From positions 1,674,001-1,738,000 of the forward strand of contig NZ_CP026101.1 of assembly GCF_002902945.1 (NCBI RefSeq): 64,000 nt of DNA, written 5' to 3'. The position numbers and the translations under genes are program-made. Shown in pieces: positions 6,877 through 16,360 of this stretch. A model generated the notes under the pieces. It saw nothing but the letters and a program-made list of their open reading frames with translations, searched no databases and was not told where the DNA came from. How positions within the stretch are numbered: the first letter of the stretch is position 1; every line of letters starts with the position of its first letter. The DNA comes from Paraburkholderia caribensis (GTDB lineage: Bacteria > Pseudomonadota > Gammaproteobacteria > Burkholderiales > Burkholderiaceae).

Positions 6877-9195
6877 ATGACAAGTTCTCCCGGCTCGTAT
6901 GACGACGAGCCGCTGGTATCGATGGACATGGCGGGCTCAGCCGCCGACGCTTACCGCATCGGCCCCGCGCCGGGCGGCGCGCGGCCTGCTGCGCGCTCGT
7001 CCGCGCGCTTTGTCGTGCCTGGCGAAAGCATCGATATCCATGGCCTGACGGTCACGGGAGGCTTCTTCTACACGGGCGACGTGCAACGCCTGCACGCTGA
7101 TTCGATCGAGGCATGCGTGATCGACGCACGCTTCGACGTCGCCCGCGACGGCGCGGACCCGGCAGCCGGGCTTGGCAGCGTGGCGCTCAGCTATGGCGGG
7201 CTCACGCCGGAGCAACGCCGCACGTATCTCGAATGGCTCGCCTCCGATCGCAAGAAATCGGACATCAACACCGGCTATCTGTTTTTCTACCTGTACGGCC
7301 TGGAGCGGCGCGTGCTCGTCGACGGCGCGGCGGGCAAGGTGGGCGGCGACGAGTTCGACGCGATCGCCAGAGAGTTGCGGCGTCTGCTCAATCTCGACGC
7401 GAACTACGGCTGGCAAAAGCACGTGCGCGCGCTTCTCGATGCGTTGTCGCTGGTGGCGTCGCGGCATACGCGGATGTATCTGCAGCCCGCGCCCGACGGG
7501 CTCGCGACGGGCTATCAGGTGCCGCTGAACGTGCGCGTCGCGTTCGGCCAGGCGGCGCTCGACCAGCATCCGTTGCCGGCCGGCTGGGCGCTCGCGTGGG
7601 TCAAGCTCGATCCCATGATGGTGCGGCGCACGGCCGTCGCGCGGTGCCCCGAGGAGTTCGACCGCGTGTTCATGCGGCAGTATCGCGACCGTTTCGGCGC
7701 CGGCATGATCTTGCCCGCGAACCGCACGAAGCTCGACGCGTCGCCGCAGCCGTCGTTCCGCGCATTGAAGAGCGTGCCCGTGCCGGGTTTTCTGGTCGGT
7801 CTGCCCGATATCGCCGCCGTGAACGGCACGCGCAACAAACTGCAACTGTTGATGCACGAGAGCGCCGCCGCGCTCGACGCGTACAGCCGCTATCTCGGCC
7901 GCTATCCGGAGGCGCAGGGCACGCTGGAAGCGACGCTGACGCTGCCGCCCGCCTTGTGGCCGCAGGCGACGCACGACGCGATCGCCGCGCTGGCCGCCGA
8001 AGTCGCGCGCGAGACGGCTGTCAGCACGTTCGGCGCGGTGCTGGCGCGCTTCGGCTCGGGCGGCAAGATGACGCGCGACAAGGCCGTGGTATTCACGACC
8101 GCGCTCGCGGAAGCGGGCATCGCCGTCGAACCCGATGTGCGGCTGGGCGCGCGCACGCCGAAGCCGACCGACGCGGTCGCGCTGTTCGCCGTCGCGCCCA
8201 GCGCGAACCCGCTTCCCGTCGACGATGCATACGATGTCGCGACGATCATCGTGGATCTCGCCGCGACGGTCGCGCGCGCGGACGGCGATGCGACCCAGCG
8301 CGAGACGGCCGTGATCGAATGGCAGATCGACCAGTGGCCGCACTTGTCCGATGCGCAGCGTGCGCGGCTGAAAGCGCGCAATCTCGCGCAACTCGCACAG
8401 CCGACGGCGAGCGCCGGCATGAAGAAGAAACTGGGACCGCTCGCGCACGACGTGAAGGCGACGATCGCCTCGTTTCTGGTGCACACCGCGAATGCCGATG
8501 GCGTCGTGTCGCGCGAAGAAGTGCGTTTGCTGGAGAAGGTGTACCGGATGCTCGGCATCGATCCGCAGCGCCTGTACACCGACCTGCATCAGCACGCGAG
8601 CGGCGCGGCCATCACGCCAGCGGGCGTGAAGCATGTCAGGAAGCCCGCACATGCGCCCAGGCCCGTCGCGGTGAAACACGAGTTTGTGCTCGACGCGACG
8701 CGCATCGCCGCGCTGAAGGAAGAGACGGCGCGTGTCTCTTCGATGCTGGCCGACGTGTTCGTCGAGGAAGCGCATGGGGCCGCCACGGCCGTGCACATCC
8801 ACGAAACGGCGCAGTCGGCCGCTGTCGAGGAACGGGACATGCTTGCGGCACAGGCAACGGCCGCTGTGCATGACAAAGCGCTCGCCGAACAGTTTGCCGA
8901 AACGCCCGCGCCTGAATCGCAGGCAGAATCAGAATCGACGCTGCAAACGTCTGAAGCAAGCGGGCCGCTGCTCGGCCTCGACGACGCGCATTCGTCCTTC
9001 CTGCGCCTGCTCGTGACGCGCGGGTCGTGGACGCGCGCCGAACTCGCCGATGCCGCGTCGCATCTCGAACTGATGCTGGACGGCGCGATCGAACAGGTAA
9101 ACGAGGCGTCGCTCGACCGTTGGGACGAGCCGCTCACGGACGGAGACGATCCCGTCGAAATCAATCAGGAAGTCGCACAAAGGTTGGCTGCATGA
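6877..9195 (+). CDS. sngA: Shango antiphage system protein SngA (TerB domains)
   Basis: The product is 772 aa from the ATG at 6877; the frame is open further upstream but that part has no similarity. Residues about 44-250 (FVVPGESIDIHGLTVTGG, YTGDVQ) look like a TerB-N domain, about 520-575 (FLVHTANADGVVSREEVRLL) like a TerB core, and about 690-772 like a TerB-C domain. Between them are an alpha-helical segment and a low-complexity Ala/Glu stretch. TerB-N/TerB-C proteins occur in stress and phage-response systems. With the downstream ATPase and helicase this is the gene order of Shango (TerB, ATPase, helicase). The stop overlaps the next start. How the TerB part senses infection is not known to me. 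Confidence 0.8.
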   Translation: MTSSPGSYDDEPLVSMDMAGSAADAYRIGPAPGGARPAARSSARFVVPGESIDIHGLTVTGGFFYTGDVQRLHADSIEACVIDARFDVARDGADPAAGLGSVALSYGGLTPEQRRTYLEWLASDRKKSDINTGYLFFYLYGLERRVLVDGAAGKVGGDEFDAIARELRRLLNLDANYGWQKHVRALLDALSLVASRHTRMYLQPAPDGLATGYQVPLNVRVAFGQAALDQHPLPAGWALAWVKLDPMMVRRTAVARCPEEFDRVFMRQYRDRFGAGMILPANRTKLDASPQPSFRALKSVPVPGFLVGLPDIAAVNGTRNKLQLLMHESAAALDAYSRYLGRYPEAQGTLEATLTLPPALWPQATHDAIAALAAEVARETAVSTFGAVLARFGSGGKMTRDKAVVFTTALAEAGIAVEPDVRLGARTPKPTDAVALFAVAPSANPLPVDDAYDVATIIVDLAATVARADGDATQRETAVIEWQIDQWPHLSDAQRARLKARNLAQLAQPTASAGMKKKLGPLAHDVKATIASFLVHTANADGVVSREEVRLLEKVYRMLGIDPQRLYTDLHQHASGAAITPAGVKHVRKPAHAPRPVAVKHEFVLDATRIAALKEETARVSSMLADVFVEEAHGAATAVHIHETAQSAAVEERDMLAAQATAAVHDKALAEQFAETPAPESQAESESTLQTSEASGPLLGLDDAHSSFLRLLVTRGSWTRAELADAASHLELMLDGAIEQVNEASLDRWDEPLTDGDDPVEINQEVAQRLAA

Positions 9196-10502
9196 CAACG
9201 ATCCGCCCCAGGGACCGCGACGCGGTCCTGCAATCCCTGCGTGCCGGCGTGGTGCCGCGCATCGGGCAACATCTGATCCAGGTCGGGCGCGCGCACGAAC
9301 TCGAAGCATTGCTGAAGGACATCGAGCGCGTTGCGGACGGCGGCTCGGCGTTCCGCATCGTGGTCGGCGAATACGGCGCGGGCAAGACATTCTTCCTCAA
9401 CCTCGTGCGCGCCATCGCGCTCGAGAAAAAGCTCGTCACCGTTCATGCCGACCTGAATCCGGACCGGCGTCTGCATGCATCGGGCGGCCAGGCGCGCTCG
9501 CTGTACGCGGAGCTGGTGAAGAACATGGCGACGCGCACGAAGCCGGAAGGCGGCGCGCTGGCAGGCGTGGTCGAGAAGTTCATCGGCCAGGCGAAGACGG
9601 AAGCGAAGGCGACGGGCCGCACCAGCGACGAAGTGATCCGCGCGCAGCTGTCGCAACTGACCGAGATGGTCAACGGCTACGATTTCGCCGACGTGATCGC
9701 CGCTTACTGCCGCGGCTTCGAAGAAGGCAACGAGAAGCTCAAGAGCGATGCCGTGCGCTGGCTGCGCGGCGAGTTCACGACGCGCACCGACGCGCGCCAG
9801 GCGCTCGGCGTGCGCACCATCGTCGACGACGCGAGCATGTACGATCAACTGAAGCTGCTCGGACGTTTCGTGCGGCTCGCGGGCTATAGCGGACTGATGG
9901 TGTGTCTCGACGAGATGGTGAATCTCTACAAGCTCGCGAATGTGCAGGCGCGCAACGCGAACTACGAGCAGATCCTGCGTATCCTGAACGACTCGCTGCA
10001 AGGCACGGCGGAAGGGCTCGGTTTCGTGCTGGGCGGCACGCCCGAGTTTCTGCTCGACACGCGCCGCGGCCTCTATAGCTACGCCGCGCTGCAATCGCGG
10101 CTCGCGGAAAACGCCTTCGCGACCAATGGGCTCGTCGATTACAGCGGCCCCGTGATCCGCCTCGCCGCGCTCACGCCGGAAGACTTCTATGTGCTGCTCG
10201 ACAAGCTGCGCATCGTCTACGCGTTCGGCGACGCGAGCAAGGCGCTCGTGCCCGAGGAAGCGATTCCCGCGTTCATGGCGCATTGCGCGACGCGGCTTGG
10301 CGAAGCCTATTTCCGGACTCCGCGCACGACGATCACCGCGTTCATCAATTTCCTCGCGGTGCTGGAGCAAAACCCATCGGCCGACTGGCGCGCGCTGATC
10401 GGCAGCATGGATATCGAGCGCGACACGGGCGGCGCGGCCGACATCGTCAACGACGCCGCTCCCGATAGCGACGATGAGCTTGCAAGCTTCCGGCTCAACT
10501 GA
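9192..10502 (+). CDS. sngB: Shango ATPase SngB (BrxD-like, DUF2791-type P-loop protein)
   Basis: The product is 436 aa starting at ATG 9192, inside the sngA stop (ATGA). It has a Walker A motif, GEYGAGKT, at residues 59-66, a Walker B-like LMVCLDEMVNL near 235-245, and a sensor-like LGGTPEF. The length and the opening block RAGVVPRIG resemble the DUF2791/BrxD ATPases of BREX-type loci. In Shango this ATPase acts with the TerB protein and the helicase. Upstream in-frame codons to 9027 overlap sngA fully and are unlikely to be translated. The gene overlaps sngC by 29 bp, so all three are coupled. Confidence 0.82.
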   Translation: MTTIRPRDRDAVLQSLRAGVVPRIGQHLIQVGRAHELEALLKDIERVADGGSAFRIVVGEYGAGKTFFLNLVRAIALEKKLVTVHADLNPDRRLHASGGQARSLYAELVKNMATRTKPEGGALAGVVEKFIGQAKTEAKATGRTSDEVIRAQLSQLTEMVNGYDFADVIAAYCRGFEEGNEKLKSDAVRWLRGEFTTRTDARQALGVRTIVDDASMYDQLKLLGRFVRLAGYSGLMVCLDEMVNLYKLANVQARNANYEQILRILNDSLQGTAEGLGFVLGGTPEFLLDTRRGLYSYAALQSRLAENAFATNGLVDYSGPVIRLAALTPEDFYVLLDKLRIVYAFGDASKALVPEEAIPAFMAHCATRLGEAYFRTPRTTITAFINFLAVLEQNPSADWRALIGSMDIERDTGGAADIVNDAAPDSDDELASFRLN

Positions 10503-12702
10503 GTCGCGCAGCTTCGATCTGCTCGACGAGCGCATTCGCCGCTGGATCTGGCGCGAAGGCTGGACCGAGCTGCGCGACGCGCAGGAGCGGGCGGTGCCCG
10601 CGCTGATCGAGGCCGACCGCGACGTGATCATCGCTGCGGCGACGGCGGCAGGCAAGACGGAAGCCGCGTTCCTCCCGATTCTTTCGAACCTGCTGCGCGA
10701 CACGCCGTGCAGCGGTTCGGTGCTGTACATCAGTCCGCTGAAGGCGCTGATCAACGATCAATGGTCGCGCCTCGACAACCTGTGCGATGCGCTGGAGATT
10801 CCCGTCACCGGCTGGCATGGCGATGTGTCGTCGGGACGCAAGCAGCGCTTCGTGAAGAAGCCGACGGGCGTGCTTTTGATCACGCCCGAGTCGCTCGAAG
10901 CGATGTTCGTCACGCGCGGCGCGTCGCTGGAAGCGACGTTTGGCGCGTTGCGCTACGTGGTCGTCGACGAGTTGCATGCGTTCATCGGCTCCGAGCGCGG
11001 CATGCAGTTGCAGTCGCTGATGCGGCGCGTCGATCGCGTGTGCGGGCGCAACGTGCCGCGGGTCGGTTTGTCGGCGACGCTCGGCGACATGCGCCTTGCC
11101 GCGGATTTTCTGCGCCCGCGCAAGGCGCAGGACGTGCAGATCATCGAGTCCGGCAGCACGGGCCAGGAACTGAAGATCCTGATCAAGGGCTATGTCGAAA
11201 AGCCGCCGCGCATCCAGTTCGAGCCGGGCATCGAGAATCCCGGCCTCGAAGACGTCGTGCCCGCCAGCACCGTCGAGGTCGCGAATCATATGGTCAAGGT
11301 GCTGCGCGGCTCGAACAATCTGATTTTTCCCAACAGCCGCCGGCAGGTCGAGCTCTACGCCGATCTGTTACGCCGCGCCTGCGAGCGCGATGGCTATCCG
11401 AACGAATTCTGGCCGCATCACGGCAGTCTGTCGAAAGAACTGCGCGAGCAGACCGAGCAGGCGCTGAAGGCGGGCGATCGCCCCGCGAGTGCTGTCTGCA
11501 CGACGACGCTGGAACTCGGCATCGACATCGGCGCGGTGAAAAGCGTCGTGCAGGTGGGGGCGCCGCCGTCGGTGGCGAGCTTGCGGCAGCGGCTCGGACG
11601 TTCCGGGCGCCGCAAGGGCGAAGCCGCGATTCTGCGCTGCTATGACGTGGAAGCGGAAGTGCACAGCGGTTCCGATCTGTCGGACCGGCTGCGCGAGAGC
11701 CTCGTGCAATCGGTGGCGATGGTGAACCTGCTGCTGCGCGGCTGGTTCGAGCCGCCGCGCGAGCGCGGCATGCATCCTTCGACGCTCGTGCAGCAGATTC
11801 TGTCGATCATCGCCGAACGCGGCGGCGCGAGCGCGGGCGAGCTGTGGGACACGCTGGTGGCGACAGGCCCGTTCGGCACGGTCGACAAGCCGACGTTCGC
11901 CGCGATCCTGCGCGGCCTCGGCACGAAGGATCTGCTGGTGCAGGAAGCGGGCGGCTTGCTGCTGCATGGCGTGGCGGGCGAGCGCCTCGTCAATCACTAC
12001 GAGTTCTACGCATCGTTCTCGACCGACGACGAATTTCGCATTGTCGCGGGCGCGAAGGTGCTCGGCTCGGTGCCCGTGTCGCGTCCGCTGTCGCCGGGAC
12101 AGGGGCTCGTGTTCGGCGGTCAGCGCTGGCGCGTGCAGGATGTCGATGCGGGCAAAAAGACCGTGTACGTGATGCCCGATCAGGGCGGCGTGCCGCCCGT
12201 GTTCGACGGCGGCGGCTCGCTCGTGCATGACGAGGTGCGGCGCGAGATGTTCAATGTGCTGAAGGATGGCGCGCCCGTCGTGTTTCTCGATACCACGGGC
12301 CGCGAGCTACTCGAAGAGGCACGCCGGTACTTCGCGTCGAACGAACTGGCCACGCGCTCCGTGTTCACGCACGGCGGCAGTACGGTGCTCGCGACATGGT
12401 CCGGCGACTGGATCAACGATGCCCTCGTCGTGCTGCTGCGCGCCGAAGGACTCGACGCATGGAATCAGGGGCCGATAGTCAGCGTGCGGGTAGCCGGTTC
12501 AGTGAAGGATGCGCTGCAACGCATCGCCGCGCTGACGCCCTCGCAGACCAAGGAGGCACTGCGCGCGATCGGCAACATCGACAACGAGAAATGGGACTGG
12601 ACCTTGCCCGACGACGTGAAGCGCGACGCGTACGCATCGCTGCGGCTCGACATCCCGGGCGCACAGGCCCTGGCGCGGCGGCTCGCGACAGCGTGCGAAT
12701 GA
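10474..12702 (+). CDS. sngC: Shango DEAD/DEAH-box helicase SngC (Lhr-like)
   Basis: This 742-aa superfamily 2 helicase shows motif I (ATAAGKTE), motif II (DELH in VVVDELHAF), motif III (SAT in GLSATLGD) and motifs V/VI (TTLELGIDIG and RQRLGRSGRR). The C-terminal 250 residues follow the Lhr/BrxHI pattern. It presumably unwinds or translocates on phage nucleic acid together with SngA and SngB. The start lies inside the sngB 3' end. It is the last gene of the operon: 165 bp separate it from the next gene, with no clear terminator. Confidence 0.85.
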   Translation: MSLQASGSTESRSFDLLDERIRRWIWREGWTELRDAQERAVPALIEADRDVIIAAATAAGKTEAAFLPILSNLLRDTPCSGSVLYISPLKALINDQWSRLDNLCDALEIPVTGWHGDVSSGRKQRFVKKPTGVLLITPESLEAMFVTRGASLEATFGALRYVVVDELHAFIGSERGMQLQSLMRRVDRVCGRNVPRVGLSATLGDMRLAADFLRPRKAQDVQIIESGSTGQELKILIKGYVEKPPRIQFEPGIENPGLEDVVPASTVEVANHMVKVLRGSNNLIFPNSRRQVELYADLLRRACERDGYPNEFWPHHGSLSKELREQTEQALKAGDRPASAVCTTTLELGIDIGAVKSVVQVGAPPSVASLRQRLGRSGRRKGEAAILRCYDVEAEVHSGSDLSDRLRESLVQSVAMVNLLLRGWFEPPRERGMHPSTLVQQILSIIAERGGASAGELWDTLVATGPFGTVDKPTFAAILRGLGTKDLLVQEAGGLLLHGVAGERLVNHYEFYASFSTDDEFRIVAGAKVLGSVPVSRPLSPGQGLVFGGQRWRVQDVDAGKKTVYVMPDQGGVPPVFDGGGSLVHDEVRREMFNVLKDGAPVVFLDTTGRELLEEARRYFASNELATRSVFTHGGSTVLATWSGDWINDALVVLLRAEGLDAWNQGPIVSVRVAGSVKDALQRIAALTPSQTKEALRAIGNIDNEKWDWTLPDDVKRDAYASLRLDIPGAQALARRLATACE

Positions 12703-12867
12703 CGCCCGCGAGCACGGGCGCAGCCAGGATGCGCGCACAATCCGAGTGCAGGCAGCGCAATTAAGCGGTAGCATACATTTCTTTGCGCGCTTCGCCCCGG
12801 CTCGCCTGGAGCATCCTGTTTCAGCGAGCTTTCGACGTTCCAGCGCCGCACACAACTACATCCCCCC

Positions 12868-14370
12868 ATGTCGACTCATCCTCAGACGAAGCGTCATCTC
12901 GTCATCACGGCGGTGATGGCATCGATGGCGATGGTGGCCATCGAGGCCACCATCGTCTCGACGGCCATGCCGCAGATCGTCACCCAGCTAGGCGGCCTGC
13001 GTCTTTACAGTTGGGTTTTCTCGTCGTTCCTGCTGGCGCAAACGGCAATGACCGTCGTGTTCGGCAAGCTTGCCGACCTGTACGGCCGCAAGCCGACCGT
13101 GCTGGTGGGGATCGTGATCTTCCTGATCGGCTCGCTCGGCGCGGGCTTCGCGTGGTCGATGCCCGCGATGATCGTGTTCCGGCTGATTCAGGGCGTGGGC
13201 GCGGGCGCGATCCAGCCCGTCACGCTGACCATCGTCGGCGATCTGTATCCGGCTCGCGAGCGCGGCAAGATTCAGGGCTATCTCGCAAGCGTCTGGGCAA
13301 TCTCGGCGGTGATCGGTCCGATGGCGGGCGGTCTTCTGATCCGCGATCTGTCGTGGTCGTGGATTTTCTGGATCAACGTGCCGATCGGCATTCTGGCCGC
13401 GTTTGGGTTTATCCAATACCTGCATGAAGAGAAGCGCCATCAACGGCCGTCGATCGACATCATGGGCGCGGTGCTGTTCACCATCGCAATCGGCGCGCTG
13501 ATGATGGCGCTCACGGATGCAGGCTCGGAAAACGACGCACGGGCGCTGTTCGAAGTCGCGCTGTTCGTCGTGTCCTCCGCGCTGTTCGTGTGGCATGAAC
13601 GGCGCGTGCCGGAGCCGATGATCTCGTTCAAGTTGTGGAGCCATCGTCCCATTGCCGCGTGCAATGCGGCGACCGTGCTGTCGGGCATGGCGTTGATGGG
13701 CCTGACCACCTTTCTGCCGATGTACGTGCAGGGCGTGCTGCATCAGTCGCCCGTGGTCGCGGGTCTCGCGCTGACGATGGTGATGCTCGGCTGGCCGTCG
13801 GGCGCGACCTTCACCGCGAGATCGTTTCACCGGCTCGGGCTGCGGCGCACGATGGTCGGCGGCAGCTTCTTCCTGCCGCTTGGCGCGATTGCGTTTGCGT
13901 TGCTGCAACCGGACGGCTCGCCCGTGCTCGCGGGCGTCGGTTCGCTCGTGATGGGGCTGGGCATGGGGATCGTGAGCGTCAGTTCGCTGATCCTGATCCA
14001 GGAGATCGTGCAGCCGCTCGAACGCGGCTCCGCGACGGCATCGAACCTGTTCTCGCGCAATCTGGGCAGCACGCTCGGCGCGGCGATTTTCGGTGCGGTG
14101 CTGAACTTCGGGTTGAGCCATTACAAGGGCATGGCGATCACGTCGGACCAGTTGCGCTCGCTGCTGGACGCGACGCCCAACGCCGCGCAAGCCGCGATCT
14201 CGAGCAACGACATGGTGCGCGCGGCGCTGCATCACTCGCTGCATCTGACGTTCCTGTCGATCTTCGTGATCTGCGTGGGCGCGGTGCTGTCGGTGATGAT
14301 GGTGCCGCACATCAAGCTCGGCGGACAGCCGCGCGACAGATCCGTCGCTGAACATCTGACGGAGATGTGA
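12868..14370 (+). CDS. MFS multidrug exporter, DHA2 (EmrB/QacA) family
   Basis: The product is 500 aa with about 14 predicted membrane segments. It carries the family motif A block (GKLADLYGRKP), motif C-like LASVWAISAVIGPMAGG, and an N-terminal VAIEATIVSTAMPQI typical of EmrB/QacA drug:proton antiporters. It is probably an inner-membrane exporter of toxic compounds. No membrane-fusion partner is adjacent, unlike classical emrAB operons. A GC-rich inverted repeat at about 14385-14413 lies between this gene and the convergent LysR gene and may help termination. Confidence 0.88.
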   Translation: MSTHPQTKRHLVITAVMASMAMVAIEATIVSTAMPQIVTQLGGLRLYSWVFSSFLLAQTAMTVVFGKLADLYGRKPTVLVGIVIFLIGSLGAGFAWSMPAMIVFRLIQGVGAGAIQPVTLTIVGDLYPARERGKIQGYLASVWAISAVIGPMAGGLLIRDLSWSWIFWINVPIGILAAFGFIQYLHEEKRHQRPSIDIMGAVLFTIAIGALMMALTDAGSENDARALFEVALFVVSSALFVWHERRVPEPMISFKLWSHRPIAACNAATVLSGMALMGLTTFLPMYVQGVLHQSPVVAGLALTMVMLGWPSGATFTARSFHRLGLRRTMVGGSFFLPLGAIAFALLQPDGSPVLAGVGSLVMGLGMGIVSVSSLILIQEIVQPLERGSATASNLFSRNLGSTLGAAIFGAVLNFGLSHYKGMAITSDQLRSLLDATPNAAQAAISSNDMVRAALHHSLHLTFLSIFVICVGAVLSVMMVPHIKLGGQPRDRSVAEHLTEM

Positions 14371-14415
14371 TGTATCCCGGGGCCACGCGTGCCGCCGTTG
14401 CGGCGACACGCGTGC

Positions 14416-15345
14416 TCATTGCGCCGGGGCAGGCGTCTTTCCGAAGCCCGGTTCGCCGGGCGCATCGCCGCTCGCCGCGCCTTCATCCACTTCCTTCACG
14501 ATCCACAGACTGAACGCACGCATCGCGGGCGTTGCAGGTTTTGCCTTTTGCCAGGTGAGCCAGTAGCTGCCCGCGTGCACGTCGATATCGAACGGACGCG
14601 CGAGACGTCCCATCGACAGATCGCGTTCGAACATCGAAGCGGGCGCGAGCGCGACGCCCGCGCCTTGCATGGCCGCTTCGACCATCAGCCGCGACGAATC
14701 GAACACGGGGCCGCGCACGGGACGCGGCGCAAGGCCCGCTGCCGCGAACCAGTTTGCCCAGTCGTCGGCGCGATACGAGCGCAGCAGCTTTTCACCGGCG
14801 AGATCGGCGGGCGTCTGCAGGCGTTGCGCGATCTCCGGCGTGCACAGCAACGAAAGCGGCGCATCGAACAGCTTCTGCGCCCGCGAGCCGGGCCAGGTGC
14901 CGTCGCCGAAACGGATCGCGAAGTCGAGGCCTTCGGCGGCGAGATCGACGAGATTGTTGTTGGTCAGCAGACGCAACTCGATGAACGGATGCGCGTCGTG
15001 AAACGCCTTCAGGCGCGGCATCAGCCAGCCGACCGCGAACGTCCCGACCGCGCCGACCGTCAGCACCTCATGAAAATGCCCGCCTTCGAACTGCCGCAAC
15101 ACGGCCTCGATGCGGTCGAACGCGTCGCTGAGCACGGGGCGCAGCGCGAGTCCTTCATCGGTGATTGCGAGGCCGCGCGGCAGGCGCTTGAAGAGCGTCG
15201 CGCCGAGGCGCTCTTCGAGCATGCGCACCTGCTGGCTGACGGCCGCCTGCGTGACGTTCAGTTCGACTGCGGCGCGCGTGAAGCTCAAATGCCGGGCCGA
15301 CGATTCGAAGGCGCGCAGCGCGTTCAGCGGGAGATACGGTCGCAT
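14416..15345 (-). CDS. ampR: LysR-type regulator, AmpR/PenR-like
   Basis: This 309-aa LysR regulator opens with LPLNALRAFESSARHLSFTR and AAVSQQVRMLEERLG, very close to the AmpR/GcvA DNA-binding domain. It is divergent from the class A beta-lactamase with 97 bp between the starts, the arrangement of ampR-bla and of Burkholderia penR-penA. AmpR regulators sense cell-wall muropeptides bound to the C-terminal periplasmic-fold domain and switch on beta-lactamase. The control here is inferred from position; I did not assign an operator with certainty. Confidence 0.85.
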   Translation of the reverse strand: MRPYLPLNALRAFESSARHLSFTRAAVELNVTQAAVSQQVRMLEERLGATLFKRLPRGLAITDEGLALRPVLSDAFDRIEAVLRQFEGGHFHEVLTVGAVGTFAVGWLMPRLKAFHDAHPFIELRLLTNNNLVDLAAEGLDFAIRFGDGTWPGSRAQKLFDAPLSLLCTPEIAQRLQTPADLAGEKLLRSYRADDWANWFAAAGLAPRPVRGPVFDSSRLMVEAAMQGAGVALAPASMFERDLSMGRLARPFDIDVHAGSYWLTWQKAKPATPAMRAFSLWIVKEVDEGAASGDAPGEPGFGKTPAPAQ

Positions 15346-15442
15346 GTTCGAGTCATTAGAAATTCTGGGGCATCGAGCAATTTATCATCGTTTGTCAGCC
15401 GGCTGCGAAAACGCGATAGTGGCGGCACTTCAAGGAGGAGCA

Positions 15443-16342
15443 ATGGTCACGAGGCGGACATTCACATTCACGTTGATGGGCAGTGGGTTAGCTGGCGTTG
15501 CGGCTCATGCGTTCGGCGCGGCGGCGTCGGCGTCACGCGGAACGCCGCACACGAGCGATCTGGCGCGACAACTTGCCCGGATCGAAGCGCAAGCGGGCGG
15601 GCGGCTGGGCGTCGCCATACTCGATACGGCAAGTTCGAAGCCGCAGGGCTGGCGCATGCACGAGCGCTTTCCGATGTGCAGCACGTTCAAGTTCCTGCTC
15701 GCGTCGGCGGTGCTGGTGCGCAAGGACCAAGGCAAAGAACAGCTTGGGCGCAAGATCGTCTATGCGAAGGAGGTCGTGGTGGCGAATTCGCCCGTCAGCG
15801 GGCCGCGCGCAGGCGGCGACGGCATGACAGTCGGCGAATTGTGCGAAGCGACCATCACGCGCAGCGACAACACGGCTGCCAATCTGCTGCTCGATAGCAT
15901 CGGGGGCCCGGCGGCGCTGACGGCCTTTGCACGCAGTATCGGCGATCGGGTCACGCGGCTCGACCGCAACGAGCCGACGCTCAACGAAGCGACGCAAGGC
16001 GATCCACGCGATACGACCACGCCCGCCGCGATGCTCGCCGACCTGCGTGCGCTGTTGCTCGGCGAGCATTTGTCCGCTGCGTCGCGCGAGCAGCTCACGG
16101 CCTGGCTCGCGGCCAACAAGACGGGCGACACGCGGCTGCGCGCGGGCTTGCCGAAGGCCTGGCGCGTCGGCGACAAGACGGGCACGGGCGAGCGGGGTAC
16201 CTCGAACGATATCGCCGTCGTCTGGCCCGAAGGGCGGGCGCCGGTTCTGGTCGTGGCATATCTGACGGGCGCCACTCAAGCTACCGCGACGCAGCGCGAC
16301 GCGGCGATCGCGCAGGTCGGAGCGCTGGTTGCGAACATCTGA
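15443..16342 (+). CDS. bla: Class A beta-lactamase with Tat-type signal
   Basis: The product is 299 aa with AAGGAGG at 15432-15438. The N-terminus carries twin arginines (VTRRTFTFTLMG) and a hydrophobic stretch, so export by Tat is likely. All class A motifs are present: S70-T-F-K (MCSTFKF), S130-D-N (TRSDN), E166-x-x-x-N170 (NEPTLN) and K234-T-G (DKTGTG). The enzyme hydrolyses penicillins and probably some cephalosporins in the periplasm. No Cys at the position after KTGT argues against a KPC-like disulfide. It is followed 18 bp later by a class C enzyme, probably in the same transcript. Confidence 0.93.
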   Translation: MVTRRTFTFTLMGSGLAGVAAHAFGAAASASRGTPHTSDLARQLARIEAQAGGRLGVAILDTASSKPQGWRMHERFPMCSTFKFLLASAVLVRKDQGKEQLGRKIVYAKEVVVANSPVSGPRAGGDGMTVGELCEATITRSDNTAANLLLDSIGGPAALTAFARSIGDRVTRLDRNEPTLNEATQGDPRDTTTPAAMLADLRALLLGEHLSAASREQLTAWLAANKTGDTRLRAGLPKAWRVGDKTGTGERGTSNDIAVVWPEGRAPVLVVAYLTGATQATATQRDAAIAQVGALVANI

Positions 16343-16360
16343 AAGAGAGGAAACGAAGCG

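Noticed and set aside
6877..12702. BREX system
   Set aside because: The ATPase and helicase resemble BrxD and BrxHI, but there is no PglX methyltransferase, PglZ, BrxC/PglY or BrxA/B; the TerB partner fits Shango.
14384..14414. GC-rich inverted repeat as an intrinsic terminator between the MFS and LysR genes
   Set aside because: The stem is good but no T tract follows on either strand, so I mention it only within the MFS entry.
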